A program made the position numbers and the translations under genes. Under the pieces are notes generated by a model. The model searched no databases, was not told the origin of the DNA, and saw nothing but the letters and a program-made list of their open reading frames with translations. Of a stretch of DNA of 64,000 bases, positions 29,501-37,123 are shown in pieces. Position 1 is the first letter of the stretch; every line of letters starts with the position of its first letter. The DNA comes from Segatella albensis DSM 11370 = JCM 12258 (lineage in GTDB: Bacteria; Bacteroidota; Bacteroidia; Bacteroidales; Bacteroidaceae): contig NZ_AUFP01000006.1 in NCBI RefSeq assembly GCF_000426565.1, forward strand, positions 164,708-228,707, written 5' to 3'.

Positions 29501-30446
29501 TGATAACCAAACCTTTCGACTGGCAACCTAACCACATATTACCAAAACGGTCTTCTTGGATACACCATATCTTGGCTGTATTAAAATCTATTCCATTGAG
29601 ATTACACTCTACCCGAGTCAACTTCTTACTTCCTTTCTCTAACATGAAAAGACCGTCTCCTCGCGTACCTATATATATATTACCATTACGACTCTGATAG
29701 GCGCTACTGATGGATGTATTATTGCCTAATACGGAAAGGTCTATATCGCTATTCCCCATCTTGCCTTGATGATAGCTACTAATGCCATGCTGACAGATGA
29801 CCAGTATATCGCCTGCTCTCTCTACAAGTTTCATCACGATACCTTGTCTCACAAAAAACGAATGTACCCCTTTGTAATCTTTCATCGTGATTTCCTCACC
29901 ATAACCGCATTTCCAGAACCGTCCCCGACTGTCTTCCAACATCTGGTTGTAATACCAATTACCTGAAGGAGTGGTATATCCATCTTTAACCTTGTTCAAA
30001 ATATTACCTGTAAGTCTGTAGAGTCCTCTTCCCGATGTTCCGACAAGGAGTTCTCCATTACGGCGTTGCAGCAAAGAGGTGACACGAGGGGTCTGCCCTG
30101 AACTAAAAGAATATGGTATGAAACGATCGGTAGCATAATCATAACGGGCTAATCCTGTGCGGAGCCCTACCCATAGCTGACCGTTATGTTCGCAGAACAC
30201 CTTGGTCACAATGTTGCTGTTAAGGGAATGGGGATTATTAGACTGGTGTAGATACTGAGTAAAGCGATAGCCATCAAACTTGTTGAGGCCATTTTCCGTG
30301 GCCACCCATATATAACCGTATTTGTCTTGACAGACATCATTGATGAGTCCACTTGAAAATCTTTCAGATGGTATATAGTATCCAGACTGACCGAAAAGTC
30401 TGAAACATACAGTAAGTAGGATGATTATAAAGGTTAAACGTCGCAT
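26559..30446 (-). CDS. Hybrid two-component system sensor/regulator (HTCS)
   Basis: 1295 residues. It combines a sensor kinase and its AraC-type regulator in one inner-membrane protein. The order is: signal peptide (to about residue 20); beta-propeller regulator repeats (WVATENGLNKFDGY, LWVGLRTGLARYD and many more, about 25-690); a Y_Y_Y domain (about 690-755); one membrane helix (about 765-785); HisKA with phospho-acceptor His in NATHDIRSPLT; HATPase (NLLSNAFKY, GTGIGLNL); a receiver (LIVDDDPE, acceptor Asp in VISDLMMPEMDG); and a C-terminal HTH_18 domain of about 95 residues. In studied PULs the periplasmic propeller binds an oligosaccharide and the HTH activates the neighbouring susC promoter. 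All key residues look intact. Its own promoter was not identified. Confidence 0.95.
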   Translation of the reverse strand: MRRLTFIIILLTVCFRLFGQSGYYIPSERFSSGLINDVCQDKYGYIWVATENGLNKFDGYRFTQYLHQSNNPHSLNSNIVTKVFCEHNGQLWVGLRTGLARYDYATDRFIPYSFSSGQTPRVTSLLQRRNGELLVGTSGRGLYRLTGNILNKVKDGYTTPSGNWYYNQMLEDSRGRFWKCGYGEEITMKDYKGVHSFFVRQGIVMKLVERAGDILVICQHGISSYHQGKMGNSDIDLSVLGNNTSISSAYQSRNGNIYIGTRGDGLFMLEKGSKKLTRVECNLNGIDFNTAKIWCIQEDRFGNMWLGCQSKGLVIIPHVQPQFASWRFSSQGYHVSSTVTSICRGDHGIIWCVVQGNGVYGFDKRGHIVSHPSSPTSPEIMYRDKNGRYWICTDEALYAYNPLTGQSQYQASFVCEKLNGICDLGHGSLFISTYSRGLTIFNPRNHSSHNYLSTDVDPVHGILHNNWILAMMPDRYGCLWVATSAGVSCYDPQKNNFHPYGWDSLLDGTMCYSLCETNHGEVLIGTDRGLYIYYHGSKKVVRFKYGNALSNKVIGNIVQSNNGDIWCATSMGIWQFDSKRKKFVGHVLGNGLTMKEYVNNVSLHTNDDMIYFANNDGLTVFNASQTMGCHKALPDVKLTGFLIAGNPVNTLTESNGRHVADGPVTSTDHYQVSYLDNSISLEFSLLDFVSPDNIIYEYRINDGRWMQTPEGINSIQLSHLQPGNYHIEVRALSAGVYSKTKTITLDVLPPWYRSGWAYTLYYIALLLLFVAGVWVIKKNARQRLDEEKMRFLINATHDIRSPLTLILGPLAKLKTLIGNGEGKADIETIDRNAQRLMSLVNQILDERRIDKNQMLLHCRETNLVDFISGICKLYQYNASQRGITFTFEHEKNHVFAWIDRINFDKVIANLLSNAFKYIFDGGEIKVVLRELEKEIEIDVVDNGVGIKKEKAERLFDRFYQGHNSDDFGVKGTGIGLNLCRSITQLHKGRIYASNRNDGKRGSCFTVIIPKGNAHLRPDQIVKESPAKVILSDGSNASRKSQHFRILIVDDDPEIANYINCELGQYYKFDHMPNGREALKVLLSQQYDLVISDLMMPEMDGLTLLRRIKKHPQISQIPVIMLTSKAEVEYKLEGLKTGADAYLAKPFNMEELHIQIDNLIDNIRRLRGKFSGAVDQEQRIEKINVKGNDDEFMERVMRSVNANMSDCNYNIDSLAKDVGISRTQLHRKMKEITGISSGKFLRNLRMEQAAKLLREGKVNVSQVADKVGYQDLAHFSTAFKTYFGVSPSEYQEIQQG

Positions 30447-30484
30447 ATATTTAATTTGATATTTCCAAAAATCTATTTCCCCTC

Positions 30485-30501
30485 ACTTTTGCAATAAGTG
30501 A
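30485..30501. repeat. Short inverted repeat between HTCS and the LuxR pseudogene
   Basis: CACTT and AAGTG are separated by 7 nt (TTTGCAA). It lies about 40 bp upstream of the HTCS start and could be an operator or a weak terminator of the pseudogene on the same strand. No firm role can be given. Confidence 0.35.
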
Positions 30502-30524
30502 AATATAGTTTTAGAATAATTTAT

Positions 30525-31266
30525 TTAAGGCTGCCCTTGAAATAGCCTCTGTATATTCGTCACTCCTAACTTTTCAAAGGCGTGTCGTTTATAGAATTTA
30601 ATGGAATCCAACGAACGACACATTCAGTCCGCAATTTCCACCATAGTAAGTCCTGCTGCCGACAACCGTAGCACTTCAATCTCTTCTTCTTTGAGCAATA
30701 CACCCTTACATTCTTTCCACCAATGACTTTCAAAAGAATATCTCCAATAGTTGCAGAGCCCTTTTTTATGAAATTCAACATGCCCGACAGTTTTATACGA
30801 AGACAGCGATACGACACACATTCCAATCCATATTTTGCCCTCATCGTTTAAAAGAATAGGGGGTAAGCTGTTGGTTGACAAGTTTACTTCTTGCACCACT
30901 GTTCAGATGAAAGTGATAGGATATATAGCACTGATATTTATCAACATCATCAAAGGTATCAAAGAACCTAAAGCCATTGTTATTCAACTCCACGAGCATT
31001 TTCTGCTCTTCTTCTGGCACGTGCTTCGAATAAAAACTATACCCCAGTTCCTTAACTTCCTTTGCCGTATGACCACAAAGGAACAAAGGATTATCTGATA
31101 CATAAAGAAACTCCTGCTTATAATAGTCTATCAAGTAAACACTCTGATAGGTTACACGCGCAAAAGCCTCTACTGTATGAATCAAAGTGGAAAGCACTTT
31201 TGAATCATAATCCGGTGCATTACGTACAATATTCGACGCAATAAAGAAGTCTTTTACATCTGTCAT
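30525..31266 (-). pseudogene. Broken PAS-LuxR family transcriptional regulator
   Basis: The 5' frame (start 31266, about 120 usable residues) has a PAS-like sensor region with DYYKQEFLYVSDNPLFLCG. The frame shifts by one base at about 30895-30905. The second frame continues to the HTH (LLKEEEIEVLRLSAAGLTMV) and meets a TGA at 30624-30626. In the same frame beyond the TGA the HTH continues normally (CRSLDSIKFYKRHAFEKLGV) to a TAA at 30525-30527. Restored, the protein would be about 245 residues, the usual size of PAS-LuxR regulators. Two independent lesions make it a pseudogene unless one is a sequencing error. It faces away from the ruined peptide-export locus and was probably its regulator, which is inference. 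Confidence 0.85.
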
Positions 31267-31342
31267 TTGACGAATAATATTAGAAGCTTTACTCTAAGCT
31301 GTTAGCAAAGATATATTTTTTTTTCGGAATGACATCAAAACA

Positions 31343-31358
31343 TTACACAAAAATGTAA
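31343..31358. promoter_or_regulatory. Palindrome 1 (operator candidate)
   Basis: TTACA-cAAAAa-TGTAA is a 16-bp near-palindrome located 77 bp upstream of the LuxR pseudogene start. It shares the TTACAC core with two sites to its right. Confidence 0.45.
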
Positions 31359-31503
31359 AAAACAAGGCTAAAAAAGGTAAGTATGAGATATTCATGACAA
31401 ATATCTATCAACTACCTAACATCGGAGACTGTTCCATGTGTTCCAGCAAGAGAGAAATTAAGAGTTTCTTTTCCAAATATGGTGAACTTTGCAAGGCTGC
31501 ATG

Positions 31504-31521
31504 ATCACACTTTTGTGTAAT
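31504..31521. promoter_or_regulatory. Palindrome 2 (operator candidate)
   Basis: ATcACACTTTTGTGTaAT is an 18-bp near-perfect palindrome. It is nearly identical to the next site, with centres 39 bp apart. Confidence 0.5.
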
Positions 31522-31542
31522 ATTTAAGCCAACACATTAACT

Positions 31543-31560
31543 ATTACACTTTTGTGTAGT
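31543..31560. promoter_or_regulatory. Palindrome 3 (operator candidate)
   Basis: ATTACACTTTTGTGTAgT has the same core as palindrome 2. A -7-like TATATTTG follows at 31582-31589, so a regulator bound here would sit just upstream of a rightward promoter. Confidence 0.5.
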
Positions 31561-31581
31561 AAAGATACTTAGAGAAAACAA

Positions 31582-31589
31582 TATATTTG
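31582..31589 (+). promoter_or_regulatory. -7 box of the decayed peptide-export locus
   Basis: TATATTTG matches TAnnTTTG and lies 61 bp before the TonB-receptor remnant at 31651. The nearest TTTG upstream is inside palindrome 3 at a spacing of 27 nt, which is longer than the usual 19-21. Confidence 0.45.
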
Positions 31590-31650
31590 CAATATCGAAA
31601 AAAGAAAAGTTATCGGCATTATTATGATGTATGACTACAAAATTATATAT

Positions 31651-31754
31651 ATGAAAAGGAACTTTTCACTTTGCTTATGTGTGGCTGTTCTAGTGTTCTT
31701 GCAGCACAAACTACGGGAATAGTAGTAGATAAAAATAAATTCACGTACAGATAA
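31651..31754 (+). pseudogene. 5' remnant of a TonB-dependent receptor-like gene
   Basis: An ATG starts a signal-peptide-like stretch (MKRNFSLCLCVAVLVF). A one-base shift near 31695 is needed to continue into AAQTTGIVVDKN, the typical first strand after the signal peptide of a CarboxypepD_reg-like/TonB receptor. That frame stops at 31752-31754. Only the first 35 or so codons of a gene that is normally far longer remain. The call rests on that short resemblance. Confidence 0.4.
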
Positions 31755-31826
31755 AGAGGAAGTCGAAAATCTTCAAAAGAGTAGACGTTATTTATTTTAA
31801 ATTCATGACTATGAAAACAAAAATTA

Positions 31827-32132
31827 ATGTTAGAAGCAGTACTTGAACAAGTACAAGGTTTTGTTGTATTGAAAATATTATTGTGCAAAGAAAATTTAAT
31901 TTATAAAATTTTATCATCAAGAACTGACATAGAGCACTTCCCTTCTATAAAAGGATTAGAATTCAGGAATAAAAAAGCAAAGTGTCATTTTGATATGGTT
32001 GTAAGTCTAGATTGTAGGTTCTGTCGTAAAGCGATAAATCAAGTATCTATGCTATTATCGAAACATCCAAAGACTTTCTTTCTAAACATTATTTTGGTAC
32101 CTCTATCATATTACAATGATGACCACAAGTAG
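31827..32132 (+). pseudogene. Remnant of a VKOR/thioredoxin-type disulfide protein
   Basis: The open frame (101 codons) carries, from about codon 43, a stretch GLEFRNKKAKCHFDMVVS followed by DCRFCRKAINQVSMLL. This looks like the thioredoxin domain with a CxxC active site found at the C-terminus of vitamin K epoxide reductase fusions in Bacteroidota. The rest of such a protein (peptidase-like and VKOR membrane parts) is missing, and the first 40 codons look like unrelated fused sequence. These proteins often sit beside C39 ABC exporters, as here. Identification is by motif and context only. Confidence 0.4.
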
Positions 32133-32191
32133 GGCTACAGTACTGCGCGGGCGTGAATGCTTGCTGACAGTCACATACAGACCATAAATAT

Positions 32192-32690
32192 ATGAAAGCA
32201 AGTAAACAATTAGATTCCATGCAATGCGGCATGGCAAGTCTACAAATGATATGCGGCCACTATGGACGAAACTATTCTATTGAAAATATATCCTCTCTTT
32301 GCCCACCAATAAAGAATGGGGGTTCTTTACTCGCACTAAGCAATGCAGCCATCACAGTAGGCTTTCGTATATTATGTGCTACAGCCGAAGTGAGTGAACT
32401 CTCCAACTTGTCACGTCCTTGCATCCTCCACTGAAATCAAAACCATTTTGTGGTGTTATACAAAGTAAAGAAAGGAAAGAAGTTCTATATTGCCGATCCT
32501 GGCAAGGGCCTCGTGAAGTATAGCCTTGACGAGTTCAAGTCGCATTCTTCGACACAAAACTGATGGGCGATCTCATGCAGCGCATGAATGACCATAGCCG
32601 TGTGAATAACTTCCTTACCCAACAGACTACGAACTCTTTGGATGCCAACAACGAGCGAATGATCGTGGACCGCCATCTTTCAAATTGGCG
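32192..32690 (+). pseudogene. Multiply deleted C39-peptidase ABC exporter (bacteriocin/RiPP type)
   Basis: The first 80 codons encode a peptidase C39 domain with the catalytic Cys in QLDSMQCGMASLQMI. A TGA at 32432-32434 replaces the Trp expected after CILH, and the domain then continues in frame (NQNHFVVLYKV with the catalytic His, YIADPGKG with the Asp). A jump leads to a membrane-domain piece in another frame (FFDTKLMGDLMQRMNDHS, FLTQQTTN). This runs straight into a D-loop piece of the nucleotide-binding domain (SLDANNERMIV). Intact homologues are about 700-740 residues and cleave double-glycine leaders while exporting peptides. About three quarters is missing through at least two internal deletions. 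Confidence 0.75.
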
Positions 32691-33257
32691 GTGTAAATCC
32701 ATCTATGTTGCAATGATTTGTTCCGCAATTCACGGATTTAACTCTGATACTAGTAATACAATTTAATTTTATGATAACGCTTTTATTATATATTAAGTTA
32801 ACAAACCTTTCTTTGTTTAATTTTCAACTGCAGAAAGGTGCTCATAATTCGTGAATTCAGAATCAGAAACGGGCTAACTATGAATACTGAAATTATAAGT
32901 AAAATATAACTAACTGATAGACAGGTAGTTAATTATTCTACTCTAATTTATTTATCGAATTATACTGGAAATATCAGCTTCTTCAGTTAACTACGTAAGG
33001 CTACATACCTATTCGGGGCGACTTACGCAGTTAACTTCGTAAGCCGATGAAGTTAACTGCGTTCAAAGAAGTAACTTTTTGGAGGGTATTTTTCTGATAC
33101 TTAAAAGACAAAATGCTTTCCTTTTGCTCTAGATGGAGCTATAAACGGATACATTTTTCTTTTAACAGTTTCCACACAAAGTTTAAATAGTGTGAACTAA
33201 GGACGTTACTAGTACCCTTCGTTCTACTTATGTTATCGCAAATTATATAGCTTTATA
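32691..33257. other. Gene-free spacer with GTTAAC-type repeats
   Basis: No credible gene is seen on either strand. The stretch is AT-rich and contains the cluster of AGTTAACT motifs listed separately. It probably represents degraded remains of the export locus and its flank. Confidence 0.6.
32985..33061. repeat. Cluster of three AGTTAACTnCG repeats, one within a 22-bp palindrome
   Basis: AGTTAACT followed by aCG, tCG or gCG occurs at about 32984, 33029 and 33051. The middle copy lies in the near-perfect palindrome CTTACGcAGTTAACTtCGTAAG (33022-33043). The first copy also ends in CGTAAG. No gene is associated. Confidence 0.65.
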
Positions 33258-33847
33258 TTATTCGCCATCAAAAGGCAACTCATCCAAAAATCTGTCAAAA
33301 TCGCTTTGGAACAGACGATCTTGTATTATGCGATATTTCTCGAACTCTGTTTCTGCATATTCCTTAGCTTCTTCGGCAGACACACTCCCTGCTGTCTGTA
33401 GTACCTCATTACCACCGGCCGCTAAGATGGTATCAATCTGCTTTGTTTTCTATCCAACACATAGCCACGAATTGCATATTCTCGCAATACACTTGTGGCC
33501 CACTGGCGGAACTGAGTAGCACGAATAGAATTCACACGATAACCAACACTGATAATCGCATCGAGGTTATAAAATTGGAGCGCGCGATTTACATCTCTGT
33601 TACCTTCACGTCGAGCTACCGAAATTTTCTCGGTAGTTGCCTCTTTTTTCAGTTCGCCCGTATCATAGATGTTCTGCAAATGAACACTTATATTGTCAGA
33701 GGTACAGTCGAACAACATACCCATCATCTTCTGGGTACGCCACACCGTTTTATCCTTATAGTACACCTCTACGCCCTATTCCTTCCCCTCAATCTGAAAG
33801 ATTAGGAACTCAGCCGTACTGTTCCTTATTTCTCTGCGTTTTGCCAT
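33258..33847 (-). pseudogene. RhuM-family protein, broken
   Basis: Start ATG at 33847 (MAKRREIRNSTAEFL). An in-frame TAG follows GKE after about 23 codons. The conserved RhuM core then runs from about 33790 to 33450 (DKTVWRTQKMM, LQFYNLDAIISVGYRVNS, FRQWATSVLREY). A frameshift at about 33440-33450 leads to the C-terminal segment (EYAETEFEKYRIIQD ... DELPFDGE) and a TAA at 33258-33260. Restored it would be about 195 residues, while RhuM proteins are about 300-340, so a central part is also missing. RhuM genes are common cargo of genomic islands and have no established biochemical role. Confidence 0.8.
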
Positions 33848-33949
33848 ATTTCGTTTGAGAAGTTGATTAATAATTTCGTGATTCTGCTTAAAACAATTTA
33901 ATAGAATCATTCGTTATCGTTTTTTCTATTATTATAAAGATTCTTGACT

Positions 33950-34081
33950 TTAACAACAGATAATTTTATCATTCTCTTGGGGAATTAGTTCCATAACCTT
34001 ATGTTCCGAGAGCCAAGTACCTGTCTTACTTTTCTCTGAAAAGATAGATTTGATGCGATTATAATGCGTATACTCCTTCAT
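33950..34081 (-). pseudogene. Truncated XRE-type HTH regulator remnant
   Basis: A 43-codon frame starts MKEYTHYNRIKSIFSEKSK and continues GTWLSEHKV. This matches the first two helices of small Bacteroidota XRE regulators, which are normally about 65-70 residues. The recognition helix and the rest are absent. It lies 12 bp downstream of the TRIC gene stop on the same strand, at the edge of the decayed zone. Confidence 0.45.
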
Positions 34082-34093
34082 TTTAGAAATTTG

Positions 34094-34732
34094 TCAATCA
34101 TCTTCATTATTCAACACAGGCAAGGAGATGTGGTATTTTACTGCGATCAAACGAATAAGACAGACGACAAGAAATGAGGTGACTGCTACTAAGGCTATGT
34201 TGAAATGCAAAGAATATAATCCCCAGTATACAAATCCTCCTACAATACAGGCTATGGCGTATATCTCTTTCTTAAAGATAACAGGTTCTTGATTCAGGAG
34301 TACATCACGAATGATACCACCGGCTGCACCGGTGATACTTCCCATGATGATGGCTACCCAGAAAGGATGCCCCAACGAAAGGGTCTTCTGTATTCCGGCA
34401 ATGGTGAACAATGCCAGTCCTAACGTGTCGAACAAAAGCCAGGCATGGTTCAACTTATTGACATAGCGATTGAAAAAAATCACAACGAGTTGGGCCAAAA
34501 ACGTGATGAGGATATATATCGTGGAAGTCATCCAGAATGGTGTAACTCCTAACATCACATCACGTACCGTTCCTCCTCCAATGGCAACGGCAAAACCACA
34601 GACGAAGCCTCCGAACCAATCAAAATGACGGTCGGCAGCAAGTCGTATACCAGAGATTGCAAAAGCAAATGTACCAATAAACTCCAGTGTCTGCTGAAGT
34701 GTATGGACAAAATGAGGATCCTCGTAAAGCAT
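34094..34732 (-). CDS. TRIC-type cation channel family protein (UPF0126, YicG-like)
   Basis: 212 residues with seven hydrophobic helices arranged as two repeats. Each repeat carries the family motif of a glycine run followed by RD (IGGGTVRDVMLG and GAAGGIIRDVLL). Prokaryotic TRIC proteins form trimeric potassium/cation pores in the inner membrane; the physiological role in bacteria is unclear. It is the last gene of a three-gene operon, 13 bp after the dehydrogenase gene. Confidence 0.88.
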   Translation of the reverse strand: MLYEDPHFVHTLQQTLEFIGTFAFAISGIRLAADRHFDWFGGFVCGFAVAIGGGTVRDVMLGVTPFWMTSTIYILITFLAQLVVIFFNRYVNKLNHAWLLFDTLGLALFTIAGIQKTLSLGHPFWVAIIMGSITGAAGGIIRDVLLNQEPVIFKKEIYAIACIVGGFVYWGLYSLHFNIALVAVTSFLVVCLIRLIAVKYHISLPVLNNEDD

Positions 34733-34745
34733 AATGTCTAACGGT

Positions 34746-35702
34746 TTATTGATTAACTACGTTCTGTGGATGTCCTGCAACAAATGCTTTCAGGTTCTCT
34801 ACACAGATGTTCTTGAGGCGAAGTCGTGCTTCGTGTGTAGCCCATGCGATATGTGGCGTGATGAAAGCATTAGGATGAGCAAACAACGGATTATCCTCTG
34901 CCGGTGGCTCACTGCACATCACATCGGCACAATAGGCTCCCAGCTGACCGCTTTTCAATGCTGCAGCTACATCCTGCTCGTTAACCAAAGGGCCACGTCC
35001 TGTATTCACAAGGATTGCTCCTCGACGCATCTTCTGTAAGGTGTCCGCATTGATCATCTCATGCGTGTCCGATGTGAGCGGACAATGTAGGGTGAGGATA
35101 TCACTCGTTGCCAACAAGCCCTCCATGGTTGTCTTCTGGATTCCTGCCGGTAAGTCGGAAGCGTTCTTGCTCGTAACAGCGAACACATCCATGCCAAACT
35201 CGTGGGCTATACGAGCCACACGCATACCGATATTACCAAGTCCTACAATACCTAGTGTCTTTCCTGCCAATTCTATCAATGGGGTATCCCAATAACAGAA
35301 ATCAGGGTTCCTGCTCCATGCTCCTTCACGATTTTTCTGAGCATAGTGCTCCACTCTATTCGTAACTGTAAGTATATGGGCAAACACCATCTGGGCTACA
35401 CTGTCTGTACTATATGACGGAATATTGGTTACGATGATGCCACGACGACGAGCTGCCTCTATATCAACGACATTATATCCTGTTGCCATCACACCTATAT
35501 ATTTAAGGTGAGGTAACTGTGCCATGATCTCATCGGTAATCTGTACCTTATTTATTAATATAGCATCAGCGTCTTTTGATCGTGACACGATTTCATCAAC
35601 AGGGGTTCTATCATAAATTACAAATTCACCAAACTGCTTCAAATCATCCAGATCTATATCACCTGGAAAGGCTGCATAGCCATCTAATTCTACTATTTTC
35701 AT
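34746..35702 (-). CDS. D-2-hydroxyacid dehydrogenase (NAD-dependent)
   Basis: 318 residues. The NAD-binding loop is GIVGLGNIGMRVAR. The catalytic trio is present: Arg in an ILVNTGRGPLV context, Glu in CSEPPAEDNPLF, and His in PHIAWAT. Relatives are glycerate/hydroxypyruvate, lactate and phosphoglycerate dehydrogenases. The absence of an ACT domain rules out the long phosphoglycerate form. The exact substrate is open; glycerate dehydrogenase is the usual annotation for the closest-looking Bacteroidota proteins. It starts 5 bp after rarA. Confidence 0.85.
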   Translation of the reverse strand: MKIVELDGYAAFPGDIDLDDLKQFGEFVIYDRTPVDEIVSRSKDADAILINKVQITDEIMAQLPHLKYIGVMATGYNVVDIEAARRRGIIVTNIPSYSTDSVAQMVFAHILTVTNRVEHYAQKNREGAWSRNPDFCYWDTPLIELAGKTLGIVGLGNIGMRVARIAHEFGMDVFAVTSKNASDLPAGIQKTTMEGLLATSDILTLHCPLTSDTHEMINADTLQKMRRGAILVNTGRGPLVNEQDVAAALKSGQLGAYCADVMCSEPPAEDNPLFAHPNAFITPHIAWATHEARLRLKNICVENLKAFVAGHPQNVVNQ

Positions 35703-35707
35703 CTTTT

Positions 35708-36979
35708 TTAATCCTTAAATCTATCTCCCCAGCATGTCATCATCCAATTATACAATCTTTCCTCAGAAGTAGAATGTTGTGGATGCCAAATGCGGGTGTT
35801 ACCTAATTCCTGCGGTAAATATTCTTGTTGGGTAAAATGCCCGGGATAATCATGAGGATATTTATAACCATCATGATATCCCAAATCTTTCATTAAACTG
35901 GTAGGTGCGTTTCTGATATGCAAAGGAACCGGTAGGTTGCCAGTCTGCTTCACAAGTTGAATGGCATCATTTATTCCAAGATAAGCAGAATTGCTCTTCT
36001 GACTTGTTGCCAGATATACGGTAGCCTCTGCCAAAGGGATTCTACCTTCAGGCCATCCCACCTTCATGACAGCATCAAAAGCTGCATTTGCCAACAGAAG
36101 GGCATTAGGATTAGCCAGTCCTATATCTTCTGCTGCGCTGATGACAAGTCGGCGCGCAATGAATTCTGGAGACTCGCCACCTTCTATCATTCGGGCCAAC
36201 CAATACAATGCGGCATCGGGATCACTTCCACGAATGCTCTTGATAAACGCGGAGATGATGTCGTAATGCATATCTCCCTTTTTGTCATAAGCAAGGGGAT
36301 TGGACTGAAGACAGTCTTCTACCATCTTATCGGTAATCTCGATATTACCATCATTAGCAGACTCTACGACAAGTTCCAGTATATTAAGGAGTTTGCGGGC
36401 ATCTCCTCCACTATATCTTAGGAGTGCGCCATTCTCCAGAATCGTGATATTTTTTTCTTTCAACTCTACATCGCTGGTAATGGCACGCTCCAAAAGTTCT
36501 ACAAGGTCTTCCTTATCGAGAGATTTCAAGACATACAGTTGGCAACGTGACAGCAAAGGACGGATAACCTCGAAAGAAGGGTTTTCCGTTGTGGCTCCGA
36601 TCAGGGTTACTATTCCCTTTTCGACAGCACCCAAAAGGGAGTCTTGTTGACTCTTGGAAAAGCGATGAATCTCATCAATAAATAATATAGGTGATGCCGA
36701 ATTGAAAAAACGATTGCTCTGAGCCCGCTGAATGACATCGCGGACATCCTTTACTCCACTCGTCACAGCACTAAGCGTATAGAATGGCACATCGAGAGTC
36801 CGGGCAACAATCTGTGCTAAAGTCGTCTTCCCAACCCCCGGAGGGCCCCATAGTATGAAAGACGATATATGCTTCGATTCTATCATCTTACGAAGCACAG
36901 CACCTTCACCGACCAAATGTCGTTGTCCAACATAATCATCGAGGGTATGAGGTCTTAATCTTTCTGCTAATGGTTCCAT
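35708..36979 (-). CDS. rarA: Replication-associated recombination ATPase RarA/MgsA
   Basis: 423 residues. RarA is an AAA+ ATPase of the clamp-loader group that acts at stalled replication forks. The Walker A motif is GPPGVGKTTLAQ (near residue 46), Walker B is ILFIDEIHRF, and sensor 1 is GATTENPSF. A C-terminal tetramerisation domain follows (HYDIISAFIKSIRGSDPDAAL, LGYHDGYKYPHDYPGHF). All motifs are intact. First gene of the rarA-dehydrogenase-TRIC operon; a -7 box (TATCTTTG, 36997-37004) lies just upstream. Confidence 0.94.
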   Translation of the reverse strand: MEPLAERLRPHTLDDYVGQRHLVGEGAVLRKMIESKHISSFILWGPPGVGKTTLAQIVARTLDVPFYTLSAVTSGVKDVRDVIQRAQSNRFFNSASPILFIDEIHRFSKSQQDSLLGAVEKGIVTLIGATTENPSFEVIRPLLSRCQLYVLKSLDKEDLVELLERAITSDVELKEKNITILENGALLRYSGGDARKLLNILELVVESANDGNIEITDKMVEDCLQSNPLAYDKKGDMHYDIISAFIKSIRGSDPDAALYWLARMIEGGESPEFIARRLVISAAEDIGLANPNALLLANAAFDAVMKVGWPEGRIPLAEATVYLATSQKSNSAYLGINDAIQLVKQTGNLPVPLHIRNAPTSLMKDLGYHDGYKYPHDYPGHFTQQEYLPQELGNTRIWHPQHSTSEERLYNWMMTCWGDRFKD

Positions 36980-36996
36980 TTTCTTTTATTTTAATG

Positions 36997-37004
36997 CAAA
37001 GATA
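36997..37004 (-). promoter_or_regulatory. -7 box of the rarA operon
   Basis: The minus-strand TATCTTTG is 17 bp before the rarA ATG. No clear -33 element is visible. Confidence 0.5.
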
Positions 37005-37064
37005 ATAAAAATCTAATGAAAGAGAGAAAATAGATTGAAATAATAAAAAATTGTGGGGGAAAAG

Positions 37065-37096
37065 TTTGCGAATTCAACGAGAAGTAATTACTTTTG
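37065..37096 (+). promoter_or_regulatory. Promoter of the acidic-protein gene
   Basis: TTTG (37065-37068), 20 nt and TACTTTTG (37089-37096) make a full Bacteroidota promoter. Transcription should start near 37103, so the upstream ATG at 37094 is excluded and the ATG at 37124 is the start. Confidence 0.75.
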
Positions 37097-37123
37097 CACC
37101 ACAAGAATAATACAGAATTAAAT

